DNA of 64,000 nucleotides from CAVOGJ01 sp963700865. GTDB taxonomy: Bacteria; Planctomycetota; Planctomycetia; Pirellulales; Pirellulaceae. Below the pieces are notes generated by a model that was not told the origin of the DNA, ran no database searches, and worked only from the letters and a program-made list of their open reading frames with translations. Location: the NCBI GenBank assembly GCA_963700865.1, contig CAVOZC010000007.1:62001-126000 (forward strand), read 5' to 3'. Each line of letters opens with the position of its first letter. Within the stretch, counting starts at the first letter, position 1. Below are positions 18,886-29,181 of the stretch, piece after piece. Position numbers and translations under genes: made by a program.

Positions 18886-19800
18886 ATGCCCCACGCGCTC
18901 GTTGTTGACAACTCGGTGAGCGACTGCCAGGAGCTGTCCGCCATATTGACGGCCAACGATCAGTACACGGTCGATTTCGCAGACTCGCCGCAAGCGGCCC
19001 TCGAGGCGCTGGCCCATCGTCCGGCCGACGTCATTCTTGTTGATATCTCGATGCCGACGTTGAGCGGATCGAATTTGATTCCAGAACTTAAGAATCAATT
19101 TCGCGTCCCGATTGTAATCGTTTCGTCCAAAGGTCGCGAGTCGCAAGCCATCTGTGCCCTCAAGAGCGGCGCTTCGAGCTATGTGCCCAAAGACTTGCTG
19201 ACGGAGGAACTTCTCTCGACCTTGCGGGACGTGCTGGAGTACTCACAGCAGGAAAAGTTCCAGCTCCGCATGCTGGAACGCATGGACGAGCTTCAGTGCA
19301 AGTTCGTTCTGGAAAACGACCGAGCCCTCGTACCGCCTCTAGTGAGCTACTTGCAGGAGCATTTTGGTCGGATTGGTGTTTGTGAGGATTCCGATCTGAT
19401 GCGTGTGGGAATCGCTCTCGATGAAGCGCTCGTCAACGCCATCTACCATGGCAATCTCGAATTGTCCTCCAAACTGCGGGAGGATGGCGACTCGTACTAT
19501 CAACTCGCCGAGGAGCGGGCACAGGTCTCGCCCTACAAGGAACGACGGTTGTACGTCGAAGCCCTGATTTCGCGTGATCTTGCCGAAGTGCTGATTCGTG
19601 ACGATGGTCCCGGCTTTGATGCCTCGACGCTCCCCGACCCGCGTGATCCTGCGAATTTGGAAAAAGTGAGCGGTCGCGGCGTATTGCTCATGCGGACGTT
19701 CATGGATGAGGTCATTTACAATGAGAAAGGCAATTCCGTCTTGCTGCGCAAGTATCGCGAAAAACCCTCGTCGTCCGATGACACATCGCAGTGTGATTAG
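18886..19800 (+). CDS. Receiver domain fused to an anti-sigma-type HATPase
   Basis: The ATG at 18886 (MPHALVVDNSVSD) starts the recognisable receiver domain; a GAGGAG lies upstream. The receiver (residues ~1-125) has the phosphoacceptor Asp in VILVDISMPTLSG, the Thr/Ser region IVIVSSKG and Lys in YVPKD. The C-terminal part (~160-300) is a histidine-kinase-like ATPase of the RsbW type, with N box EALVNAIYHGN, G1 box DDGPGFD and G2 box GRGVLLMR, but no H box or dimerisation domain. It probably acts as a phosphorylation-controlled serine kinase or anti-sigma factor. No partner anti-anti-sigma gene is adjacent. Confidence 0.87.
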   Translation: MPHALVVDNSVSDCQELSAILTANDQYTVDFADSPQAALEALAHRPADVILVDISMPTLSGSNLIPELKNQFRVPIVIVSSKGRESQAICALKSGASSYVPKDLLTEELLSTLRDVLEYSQQEKFQLRMLERMDELQCKFVLENDRALVPPLVSYLQEHFGRIGVCEDSDLMRVGIALDEALVNAIYHGNLELSSKLREDGDSYYQLAEERAQVSPYKERRLYVEALISRDLAEVLIRDDGPGFDASTLPDPRDPANLEKVSGRGVLLMRTFMDEVIYNEKGNSVLLRKYREKPSSSDDTSQCD

Positions 19801-19809
19801 CCGCGGGAA

Positions 19810-21586
19810 TTAACGACGCGTGGCAATGTCGAGCGTGACAATACGCTCAGCCATCAGGTGCGGATGATCAAGCGTTGGGACGCGCGATTGCTGTCCGTAG
19901 ATGCCGATTTTTTGGCGCTCAAAGTTACGCAGGTTTAACCCCGGCTGGGGAGTCACGAATTGCAAGACATTGCCCCGTTCGTCGGTCAGGACGTAACGTG
20001 GTATGTCGCGTCGGTTGGTATACACGGGCATCAACCAGCCCGCCCCGTCGTAGTTGACACCAGCCAGTGTCGTGGGTGCTGCTGGCGAGGGGAGGCCCGT
20101 TGGCGCCGTGTCCAGGCCGAGGCCAGGCGATTTGCGACCGTCAGCGACGATCTGCCGATGCCGCCTCTGCACGTCATCGAACTGCGTGATCTTGACGAGT
20201 AGCTTTTGAGCCGCGCCGCGGATGCGCGCGTCCGAGCTCGCGTCGATGACCGCCTGTGTCCGCACTCGCAGCGTCGACAGGCTCCAGGTTTCGGGCAGCT
20301 TGCAAGACAATCTCCGCCAGTTTGAGATCGATTTCCGCAAGCTCTTCGTCGAGATAATCCGACGAAATGGGATGCGTCGAGGGTGGCGGAGGTAAGGGTA
20401 AGATGCCAACGGACGACGCGGTTCGCGCGGGCGGAGCGTTGCGAGTTCGGCTCTGAGCTGGAGGTGAACTCAAGGGCGAGGCCGCCGGGGCGGAAGGTAG
20501 GCTGGCAACATAAGCGGGACGAAATCGATCAACCTCCCGCCAGGCCGAGCTGGCACGCTGCGAAATCACATCCATGCTCGTGCGGGGTGACATATCATAC
20601 GACGGCCATTGTGCCGGCTGCACCTGCGCCCCGCCGTCCTCGGCCGGAATCTCCGTGGGGATCGTCCGCACCATGGGTGTTCTCTGGTTGGTCGGTGGCC
20701 CGTCGATGCGGGTGAGCGTGGTGATCTGGCCCGGCGTGGCGGTCGACTCGGGAAACAGCGCAGGCTCGTCCACCAACGTCGACGGGTGACGCACCACTTC
20801 GTCGAAGGTGGGCCGTGGCTGGGCCGGCGGTTGGGTCAGTTCGTTCAGGCTGGCGCCGCACTGCGGGGCGGTTCGTCCGCCAACACAACCTGCGATTCCG
20901 GCTCTTCCGCCCCCGCCAGTTGGATGTTGTCCGCTGCCGACGCACCGGAGGATGCCGATCGTGCCGCCGGTGCCGACCATCCTTCTCGATCGGCGGATGC
21001 CGAAATATTTGAATCGACGTCCGGCGGCCGAACTTCATTCTTGGGACGCGCGCGTTCGTGGTTCCGGTGGGTCGCTGGGAGGCAATGAGCCGAGTACCGA
21101 TCGCCGCACCCAACGGAACTCGCCGGCTGGCGGGGCGATCTTGTAGTAACGCTCGCTTTCACCCGTAAGTTCATCGCGAAAGACGTGTTGCCCCAGAACC
21201 TCGAGTGGTTCGTCGACTTCCAGTTGCACCGACTCGACCGAGCGCTGATCATTGAAGCGAGATCCAATCCGAGAAGTCGCTCCGGCCACTGCGACTTGCA
21301 CGATATCGGTCGCGCCCGCGTCTCGTACGTCGTCCACCGAGACCCAACTGAAGCTGCCGGCCGGCGGGCGGATCGCCGCCCATTCGGCGTCGTGGCGATA
21401 GACCTCGATCCGGTCCCCCTGCTTCAGGCGGTCCGTGGCGTAGAACGAGACATTAGGACCGCTCAGCACCGAAGTACTCGATGACTGTATATACGCAGTG
21501 TACGGAAATGGAGGATCGGCGTCCGCCGCTCGCGCGGGCAGCGTCAGGATGGCCACCACGTTGAAAATACAAACTAGCCGTACCAT
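19810..21586 (-). CDS. Exported SH3-like domain protein, three frame breaks
   Basis: The ATG at 21586 has GGAG upstream and starts a signal peptide (MVRLVCIFNVVAILTLPARA). The N-terminal ~180 residues hold two SH3-like repeats (VLSGPNVSFYATDRLKQGD, RIEVYRHDAEWAAIRPP; then LEVLGQHVFRDELTG...YYKIAPP). A Pro/Ala/Thr-rich linker follows, then a C-terminal domain ending in the pattern LNLRNFERQKIGIYGQQS. The coding signal moves between two frames three times, at about 21040, 20875 and 20300. The order of the parts is that of a single ~590-residue planctomycete protein of unknown function, probably in the cell envelope. Confidence 0.7.
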
Positions 21587-22099
21587 TCCAGCTCCCGACG
21601 ACCCGGCAATCGTCATTCCCACCCACACGGCCGGAAAACGGAGAGTCCTTGTTGCCTGTCGCTGGCGGGCTTGTAGTTGAAAGGTATCCGAGCGGCAAGA
21701 GCAGTCGCCGGTGTCGAGCGGGAGTCGCGGTAGCACGTCCGCCTCTGATAACGGGCGGCGACAACCTGCTCAGCATGCGGAGGCGGCTGCATATCCAAAG
21801 TCAGGCGACTTCGGCTACGGGTGAGATAGGCATCCTGGCTTAGCTGGGGCTCAGGCCATTAGGCGTTCAAGGGACAAAAAGAGACCTGACCCCTTTTGGC
21901 ACCGTCCACGGGAAAAGACGAGACGTGACCGCTTTTTCGAGTCTATCCTATCTTCTTCCGCGTGCTTGCTACGGTCGACACAACCGGTCGGGCTCCTGCC
22001 AGACTGGGGCAGCCGGCAGGGCTCGTCGCGTCGCGGTTGCCGTTTGCCTCGACGTAACCTTTTCTTGAGTCTTCCATTTGTCTCAAAGGCCAGTCTCCT
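21587..22099. other. Intergenic region with an imperfect direct repeat
   Basis: This ~510-base gap between divergent genes contains two related stretches, 21871-21897 and 21911-21937, sharing GGxAAAAxxGAGACxTGACC followed by a T-run. The meaning is unknown; the second copy ends in CTTTTTC and could be structural. No gene is recognised here. Confidence 0.45.
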
Positions 22100-23913
22100 A
22101 TGGATCCTGCCATGTCCCAGCACAATGTTCGCCAGAGTATCGGTTGTCTGACAATCTTCGGGCTCCCCTTTCTGGCGGTCGGGATCGGGATGTGCGGGAT
22201 GATTCTCGGTACGGCCCGCGATTGGTACACGATGCGAACGTGGGTCCAGGTGCCGGCTCAAATCAAGGAAGTCCGACTGGAGACGCACGCTGCGGACGAC
22301 TCAATCACCTTCCGAGCGGTCGCTCGATATGAATATTTCTATCAGGGGAAAAAATACGTGGGCGACCGGGTCGCGGTCAGCACCTTGGCGGACAATATGG
22401 GCGACTATCATCAACGCAAAGTGAAGGAACTTACGCGGTCGAAGGAGCTTGGCCGCGCGGTTCCATGTTTCGTGGACCCGACGTCGCCTGATCGATCGGT
22501 TCTCTACCGTGACCTGCGTCTGGAAAACATCGCCTGCTATGCCCTGTTTGGTCTCGCCTTTGGCAGTTTCGGTGGATCGATGATCGGATATGGGTATTTC
22601 TCAGCTCGTCAATCCCGCAACCTGGCCCGACTGAGGCGAGACCATCCCGACGAACCGTGGCGTTACCGGAAAGACTGGGCGTCGGGGCAGATTCAAAGTA
22701 GCTCGCAGCTGCAAATGGTATCCGCCCTGGCCTTCACGCTGTTCTGGAATCTCGTTTCGTCTCCCGTACTTTTCTATCTGCCCGCCGCACTGCAACGTGG
22801 AAACCACATGGCTTGGCTGCAGCAATCGTCTTTCCGATCGTGGGGCTTGGTTCCGCCATCTGGACGGCGGTGCTCCTCCGCCGCTGGTGGAAGTATGGCA
22901 AGACGGTTTTTGAAATGGCCTCGGTACCCGCGGTGGTGGGGGGCAGTCTCGCCGGAGTCGTCCGAGTACCCATTGATCTAAACCCTGAGGACGGATTTCG
23001 CGAGACGTTCACTTGCTGGCGAGTAGCGACGTCCGATTCGGCGGACGATCGAACAACCCGGCAGGATATCCTCTGGCAGTCAAGCTGCGTCGTCCGCAAG
23101 TTGGACGCCCTCGCCGCTGCGCATTCGGCAATCCCTGTGCAGTTTCACGTGCCCTTTGATGCGGCTCCAACATCGCTGCCCGACGACAGCACCGTGATTA
23201 TCTGGCGACTGGACATCGAGGCGGCTGCGCCCGGTGTCGACTTGCACGCGTCATTCGATGTGCCCGTCTTTCGCACGGTGGACAGCTCCCCCGATTTTGA
23301 ACTCGACCACGAAATCATGGCGGGCTACGTCCGGGACGAGTCGCTCTGGGACTTGTATCGGCGATGCGGATTGCGGCGGACCGAGACCATTCATGGGCTG
23401 CGCGTCGAATTTCCGTTGTTTCGCAACCTCGGGACCTCGCTCGGACTGACCGCGTTTCTCGCGGGGTGGTTGACTGTTATCGGACTCATGTTTCAGCTGG
23501 GTATGCCAGGTTGGCTGACCATCATCTTCGCCGCATTTGCATGCTTGATCGCTTGTTTTGTCGTCGAGCTATGGATGTGGAGCAGTGTGGTAGAGGTTGA
23601 GTCCCACACGTTGCATTGCACAATGGGCCTGGTTGGCTGTGCCCGTTCGCGGAAATACTCGCGGGATCAAGTACAGGAAATTCGCGTGCTGCCAGGGATG
23701 CGCTCGGGCCAGACGCTGCATTACGACCTGGAACTGGTCGTCACCGACGGTTCGCGATTTCGAATCGGCAGACGCCTGCCCAGCCAAGCGGCAGCTATGG
23801 CGGTCGCGGACGATATCCGACAAACCCTGATGACGGGGAAGCCCGCGGGTCGGAAAGAAAATCGGTCCGTCCCCCACTCGACGCAGGAAGCGTCGAGTGG
23901 GGCCGGAACCTGA
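22100..23913 (+). CDS. DUF3592-like membrane protein, one frame break
   Basis: Two overlapping frames form one ~600-residue protein. The first part has a membrane segment at residues ~15-38, a DUF3592-like extracytoplasmic domain (WVQVPAQIKEVRLE...ARYEYFYQGKKYVGDRV...PCFVDPTSPDRSVLYRD) and further membrane segments near 22530 and 22740. At ~22817 one base seems missing (TGGCTGCAGCA should read in the second frame as ...LAAAIVFPIVGLG). The second part has two more membrane segments (near 23440 and 23520) and a PH-like C-terminal end. The start may be the ATG at 22100 or at 22112. Function unknown. Confidence 0.75.
23872..23902 (+). terminator. Strong hairpin at the 3' end of the DUF3592-like gene
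   Basis: A perfect 13-base stem, CCCCACTCGACGC (23872-23884) with GCGTCGAGTGGGG (23890-23902) and a five-base loop, ends nine bases before the stop codon at 23911. No T-run follows, so it may be a structural or factor-dependent termination/stability element rather than an intrinsic terminator. Confidence 0.45.
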
Positions 23914-24022
23914 CTGTAGACTCCGCTGCAAAAGAGCCGAGTGTAAAAACTGCCTGTCGTTATTCGACGCAGCCTTCGTTCGCTGGCACTACAGCTTATT
24001 GGGCCAGCGGCGAGTGTAAATC

Positions 24023-24220
24023 CTAGACGACCGTCACCGACTCAGCTCGCGGGCCCTTGGGGCCGCTGCCGGCGGTATATTCGACCGATTGACCTTCGCG
24101 AAGTGCTTCGAACTCGACGTTTTGTACCGCGGAGTGATGGAAGAAGATCTCGCCACGATCACCTTCAATAAACCCAAAACCTTTGTCCGAAATTAACTTC
24201 TTAATCGTACCCTGTGGCAT
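24023..24220 (-). CDS. Cold-shock domain protein (CspA family)
   Basis: A 65-residue RNA-binding protein with the RNP-1 motif KGFGFIE and RNP-2 motif EIFFHHSAV of the cold-shock fold. The ATG at 24220 (MPQGTIKKL) fits family start points and has AGGG at nine bases; an ATG nine bases farther upstream is also possible. It would act as an RNA chaperone. The mRNA leader appears to be about 140 nt long, as in known cold-inducible csp genes. Confidence 0.93.
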   Translation of the reverse strand: MPQGTIKKLISDKGFGFIEGDRGEIFFHHSAVQNVEFEALREGQSVEYTAGSGPKGPRAESVTVV

Positions 24221-24367
24221 GTAACGCATCCCTAAAACAAAACAAACGAGTCCCCTGCCGGGGAAAGAAAATCAACCGCAAGCAAGAGGTGCCACGTCGG
24301 GTCGCAACGGCGAGAGAGAGAGGCGTCTCATACGAGAAGTGATGGGCGATCGATTCGCCGTGCTGGG

Positions 24368-24396
24368 ATGATACACGGGCGACAATCGATTGACAA
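24368..24396 (-). promoter_or_regulatory. Probable csp promoter and long leader
   Basis: Read leftward, TTGTCA (24391-24396) and TATCAT (24368-24373) are 17 bases apart, each with one mismatch to the -35/-10 consensus. Transcription would begin near 24361 and leave a leader of about 140 nt before the csp start. Confidence 0.5.
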
Positions 24397-24480
24397 GCCA
24401 GACGCGAAACTATTTGAACGGGGGGATGCCAGCCGCAGTCGGTTTTGCGGGCGGGTGGGGGATCAGGGTGCTATCAGGCG

Positions 24481-24545
24481 GGAGGGACTGGGGCAGGATT
24501 CCCCAGCCAGGTCGGCTTCCAGCCGCGGTTGGTTTCCGCGGCCAG
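24481..24545. repeat. Dispersed GGCTTCCAGCC-type element with hairpin
   Basis: The stretch contains GGCTTCCAGCC (near 24510) followed by the hairpin GCCGCGG...CCGCGGC. The same motif recurs near 40100-40440, 47215, 56291 and 61205-61275. It lies in the gap after the M-like gene and no protein gene is seen between 24397 and 24574. Confidence 0.5.
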
Positions 24546-24574
24546 GCTGGGCGATCAGGGGCAGGGTACGTGAT

Positions 24575-25770
24575 TTACCGCGGGGCTGCAACGGCGGACC
24601 CGACAAGCGGTTCTCCCAGCCGCACGGCCTGCGACAGCCCGTCGGCCTGGAATTCAAAACCGCGGGCATCGATCCGTGAAATGACACCATCGATGCTGCC
24701 GATTTTGACGGGATCCCCGACCCGCAATTTCAGCAGCTCGCCCCTGGTTCTGACTTGCAGCCACACCTGTGGTTCGCCGCTGATGTCAATGGCGGCGATG
24801 ACATAGGTAAAACGGGCGTCGTCCAGTCCCTTGGGAATTTCCTCGGCGGGAGCCGACGGTGTCGTCACGGGTGGCGGTTCCACCACCTTGACTAGCAAGC
24901 GGGTTTCGTCCGTTCCTGGCGGAATTCCATCATCGCTCACCTTCACGCGAAAGACAAAATCACCCACCTCTCGGGGCTGCCACACCAGCGAGCCATTCTC
25001 CGCATCGAATCGCGCGCCAGGCGGCGACTCGATCAGCGAATAGGTTAAACGGTCGAGACGATCGGCTTCGTCCGCGGCCAGCGAAACGGCAAGCTGGCTG
25101 CCGCGGGTGACCGTTCGCGTCTCATCAGCGGGTAGTTGTGGAGGGTGATTGGGTGGTGCGAACATGTTGCGTTCCACGATGGGATGACGGACCTTTTCTA
25201 CGCCCAATTCAGCCAGGCGTGACGATGCGGAGAGGACCAGATCCTGGTCCGCCGGAGCCGTGGCCAGGATCAAGGCGTCGATCGTCATGTTGACGTCGAG
25301 CAGCTTCGTATCGGGGATGGGACGAATCGGTAAGATGCGGATGCGATGCAATACCTCGGCCGAGTAAAATTCGTGCAGGAATGTCGCCCATTGTTCGACA
25401 TTGCCCTTACCGCTCACACTGCAGGTGAGCAGTGTTGAACCGTTGGAACGGCGGCTTTGCGAAGTGAGCTTCACGTGCGGGTCCGCCACATCGGTCGCGG
25501 TGAGAAGCTCGGAGAGCCACGCCTGGTATTGAGAGCGCGCGATTTCCACGTCTGACGGCAGGGACATTTTTTCGTAGCGTTCGAGTTCGCGCGACACACG
25601 CGTGGCCGCGTCGAGCGACTGCTGTTTCGCGCCAATTCGCTGGAAATCTGACGGCGGATGACGGCGCGACGGCGGAATGCCGATTCGACCTGGGTGTATG
25701 TCCAATACCCGAGGAGCAGGCACAACAAACCGCTGACCACCCCTGCCAACACGCGTTCGCGATCGCTCAT
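24575..25770 (-). CDS. Type II secretion GspM-like protein with cadherin-like and GspC-like domains, one frame break
   Basis: The ATG at 25770 overlaps the stop of the preceding gene (ATGA). The product starts with one membrane segment (VVSGLLCLLLGYWTYTQV), then a GspM/PilO-like periplasmic coiled and ferredoxin-like part (RELERYEKMSLP...TKLLDVNMTIDALI). One frame break lies at about 25640. A cadherin/Ig-like domain follows (TYSLIESPPGARFDAENGSLVWQPREVGDF split over ~90 residues), and the C-terminal ~75 residues (VWLQVRTRGELLKLRVGD, SIDGVISRIDARGFEF) resemble a GspC/PilP domain. It would sit in the inner-membrane platform of the secretion machine. Confidence 0.7.
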
Positions 25771-27364
25771 CGTGGCGACTCCTCGGGGGAAACGGGAGCC
25801 GCCGCTTCGACGTCGGCGGCTGTCGCGCTCTCCGCCGACGGTGGGATCGTGGAAGCCGCACGAGTCGCTGCCGCCGGCTCGGCATTGAGGAGTCGGATCA
25901 TCTCCTCGGTGCCCGTCGCCACCACGTCGATCCTCTCCACGAAGTACCAAGGATGCCGCGGGTCTTCTCCGGTCAGGTTTCGCTCGAGGCCCTCGACATG
26001 ATGCCGTTCGTCGCGGAGGTCCTCTTCAAGCTGTGCGACGGTCTCCGCGCGATCGACCACACCCTGAAGGGTAATGCGGCCTCCCGAGCTGGTGATGTCG
26101 GCCTGCAGACGTCGCAGTCGCATCTTGTCCGAACCCGGAAGCCGCCGCGATAATTCGCGCAGTTCGTAGAGCCAATTGGGGCTGTTCGCGAACCACTCAT
26201 CCAGCCCTTCTAATTCCCGGAGTTGACGATTCGCGACCTCTACCAATTTGTCGATTTCCGTGTTGCGCTGGCGAAGTGCGAGAATGTCTGCGTCGCGTGA
26301 GGCAAGTCCCCACCAGACGCCCAGACCGCAAATCAATCCGATGGCCAGCACGACCGTCGCCATCGCGGTCCAAAGTTGCCGCGTATCACGCGGCTGGGGT
26401 GCCTGCCGTGGACGGAGAAAGTCAATGCGCGGCCAATCGGGATGGGCCTCAAGCATGCAGCGCCGACCAAGGGAGCAAAATGTTCCGCCTCCGCGTCCGC
26501 CATGGCCTCTGCCTCGGCGACGCGGTGCCAGCGTGGCGGATGATCGACGCACTCCGCCGGAAGGCCGAATACCTGTTGGCATTCGGTGGCCAGGGCCTCA
26601 TGGGCCGGTGACGCACCGCAGATCACGAGCGAGGCAATCGTCGTGGTTGCGTTCTGGACGCGCGCGGCGGCCAGCGTGCGTTTCACTTCGTTCAGGATGA
26701 ATTCACGATTGGCGGCGAGCCGCGATGACGCCGGATCAGCGGCTAACGCGGCACTGGCGGTATCGTCCGCTGTCAATCGCACGGATCGAGACATGAACAC
26801 GAGCGGCCCGCGGGCCAGCGTCAAATCGACCTTGGTGCCTTCGTCCGTCAAGATCAGCCGAGTCTCATCGCTGATCCGCGTATCACCCAGCGCGTGAGCG
26901 ACGGCCGCCGCGCTGCCGCACGGCCGGAAGATCACACCCAGCAAGCTGGCTCCCACCGCATCGCATACTTTCTGGATCTGCCGGAGATGTTCCAATGGCA
27001 AGGCGGCCGCCAAAACCTGTTCCGCGTTGTCCGCCTGGGCAGGTAGAAAGTCAATGGGCGAGCCGTCGTCAAGGGAGACGAAGTGTTGCAACGCCTGGAA
27101 GCGAACAATATCAGGCAACTCGTCCGCGGGCACCGGCGGCACCTGAAAGCCGCGGACCTCGCAGTCGGCTCGGTCCACCAGCACCACCAGCTGCGCTTTC
27201 GCGACCCGCCATGACTGAAGGGTGTTGATCAACATCGCTGGCTCCCGCCGCGATGCCGTGGGGAGTGCTGCCATCCGCGTCAGCGTGACTTGCCTGTCAC
27301 GGATGGTGGTGGCGATCAGCCGCAGGGGGGCATCCCCCCAATCGATTATGATCCACTGTGACAT
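25767..27364 (-). CDS. Type II secretion GspL-like protein (PilM-like plus PilN-like parts), one frame break
   Basis: The ATG at 27364 starts MSQWIIIDWGDAPLRLIA. The first ~300 residues have an actin/ribonuclease-H-like PilM pattern; the text then continues, after one missing base near 26456, into a PilN-like part: a single membrane segment (ATVVLAIGLICGLGVWWGL), a coiled coil (LRQRNTEIDKLVEVANRQLRE) and a ferredoxin-like domain (ITSSGGRITLQGVVDRAETVAQ). Cytoplasmic PilM-like and periplasmic PilN-like parts in one chain are the GspL architecture. It lies 173 bases after gspK and overlaps the M-like gene by four bases. Confidence 0.75.
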
Positions 27365-27537
27365 GCCGTGATGCTCATGGCCGCTGTTCGCTCCGCAAAC
27401 AAGCGGCTTTTCATTTCGCCACGTCGTGCTCCTCGGTGAGCGATGCGTGGTAGTGACGTTGTTTCTGAAGACGTTGGTTCGCTTCTCCAAACGTCGTGCG
27501 GTTCTCCCGCCGTTGGCTCGCGGAGCGAACCACAGCA

Positions 27538-29178
27538 TTATGGGCTGCGCAGGTCGGTCGGTGTGAAGCCTCGTCCGGCGGCCGTCAGGTCCTTCCATCC
27601 TACTATGGGAACGTCGGGGCGCGACGCATCGATGAGGACTTCTGCCCGGGAAATGCGGCCGCCGTCGCCGTTAAAACCGACCACCTGGGCCTGGAAAACG
27701 CTGCCGCCGCCCGTCACATAGGGGAGCATTTGCCGCATGGCCGGCAAGTCGACCAGACCTTCGCTCATCAGCCAGATGGGGTGACGACGGCTGGTATTTG
27801 CCCCCACGGCACCGCTTCCGGACTGGGCGGCAATCGTGTCCGCGACGTCTCGAGTCATCCCGGGGACGGTCATCAGTACGGGGAGCGGGGCTTCGTTGAT
27901 ATTGATGCGGCCGGCGGGGCTTTGATCGCCGTCGGTCGTCACATAGTCCAGCAGTTGCGCGAGCGTCTCGCCGATAGCTTGCGGTTCATTGACAAGCGGC
28001 GATGTGAGCACGACGGGCTTGTCGGCATCCGGCAAGCGGGCACGCACGCGGACTCCGACCAGGTCCAGTATGTTTTCAATCTCGGTCGTCGCGGATCGCG
28101 TCAGGTCGGGCGCACGGCCACCGACGGCTTCTCCTTCCTCCGCTTCCTCCTCTTCCGCCGGTCCATTTTGACGATAAACGATAATGAAGGTCGCCAAGTC
28201 AGCATCGATCACCGCCGACAGCGAGCCGTACAGGGCTTCGAGGTCCTCATCGTTGATATTGATTCTGGCCTCGCCCGTGGGAGCCAGTGGCAATTCACGG
28301 CTGTGCAGAGTGAGGAAGGGTTGCCAACCCAAGTCGAGCGAGCCGAGCGCTGGGTCGACTCCGATCGCCAGCGGCGTCTCTGCCTCGTTGGCATCGAGCA
28401 CTCCATTGCGATTACGATCGCGACCAAACAGCAGTTCCGGCGTAACGCCTCGGACCATGAGCAGCTCCGAGAGCGAATCGAACGGCCCGTTCTTGGGGCG
28501 AGACGCCGGTTGTTGCGACGAGTAAAAGTCAATTTCCGCGCCAAATTCACGCGGCTCGTCATCCTCATCCATCCAATCCAGGATGGCATCGGCAATCTCC
28601 AGCGTCATGCCGGGCAATTGCATCAAGGCGGAACGGGAGGTGAGGCTTTCCAGCGTGGTCGCCTGTTCGTCGCCCGCACCGCTTACGTCGTCATCCGACG
28701 GATCGCCCGAGCCGGTCAGGCCGCCTATTAACGCGTCCAAGGCGGCTTGTTCGTTGGATATGTCTTCCTCGTCGTCGTAGGTGTCGATCAGCGTTGTCAA
28801 GTTGAGCTTGGCCGACTCGTTTTGCAGGCCGTAGCGGATGCCGATGGGATACCCGACGTTGTCAAACAAGGGAGCGACGATGGAGAACATCCCGCGAAAG
28901 GCGTCTTCGGCGTCTTCCACCACGAGTTGCGCCTGAAAAAGTGACGGATTGTCAAACGTGCCGCCCAATTGTTGTTGGGTCAGCGGCGGTTGCATGAGAA
29001 ATGCGCGGGTGGCCGCCGCCCCCGATTGGACCAGCGCCTGGGACTGTGCCAGTTCGGCATGCACGTCGGCCGCCGCGTGGTGGGCTAACATGCGATCGGA
29101 GAACGTGTAGGCGGACAACGCGAGCAAGGCGATGACGACAAGCACGATGACCAGGATGACGCCGGAACGCGAGGGCAT
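27538..29178 (-). CDS. gspK: Type II secretion minor pseudopilin GspK
   Basis: A 546-residue protein with the short basic N-terminus and hydrophobic helix of a minor pseudopilin (MPSRSGVILVIVLVVIALLALSAY shortened; no Glu+5, typical for GspK). It contains the GspK pattern of two helix-hairpin-helix-like parts (ALMQLPGMTLEIADAILDW and LPVLMTVPGMTRDVADTIA) and ININ motifs. GspK sits at the pseudopilus tip with GspI and GspJ. It is longer than usual (~320 residues) because of acidic inserts near residues 130-170 and 340-360. It starts three bases after gspJ. Confidence 0.85.
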   Translation of the reverse strand: MPSRSGVILVIVLVVIALLALSAYTFSDRMLAHHAAADVHAELAQSQALVQSGAAATRAFLMQPPLTQQQLGGTFDNPSLFQAQLVVEDAEDAFRGMFSIVAPLFDNVGYPIGIRYGLQNESAKLNLTTLIDTYDDEEDISNEQAALDALIGGLTGSGDPSDDDVSGAGDEQATTLESLTSRSALMQLPGMTLEIADAILDWMDEDDEPREFGAEIDFYSSQQPASRPKNGPFDSLSELLMVRGVTPELLFGRDRNRNGVLDANEAETPLAIGVDPALGSLDLGWQPFLTLHSRELPLAPTGEARININDEDLEALYGSLSAVIDADLATFIIVYRQNGPAEEEEAEEGEAVGGRAPDLTRSATTEIENILDLVGVRVRARLPDADKPVVLTSPLVNEPQAIGETLAQLLDYVTTDGDQSPAGRININEAPLPVLMTVPGMTRDVADTIAAQSGSGAVGANTSRRHPIWLMSEGLVDLPAMRQMLPYVTGGGSVFQAQVVGFNGDGGRISRAEVLIDASRPDVPIVGWKDLTAAGRGFTPTDLRSP

Positions 29179-29181
29179 CGG

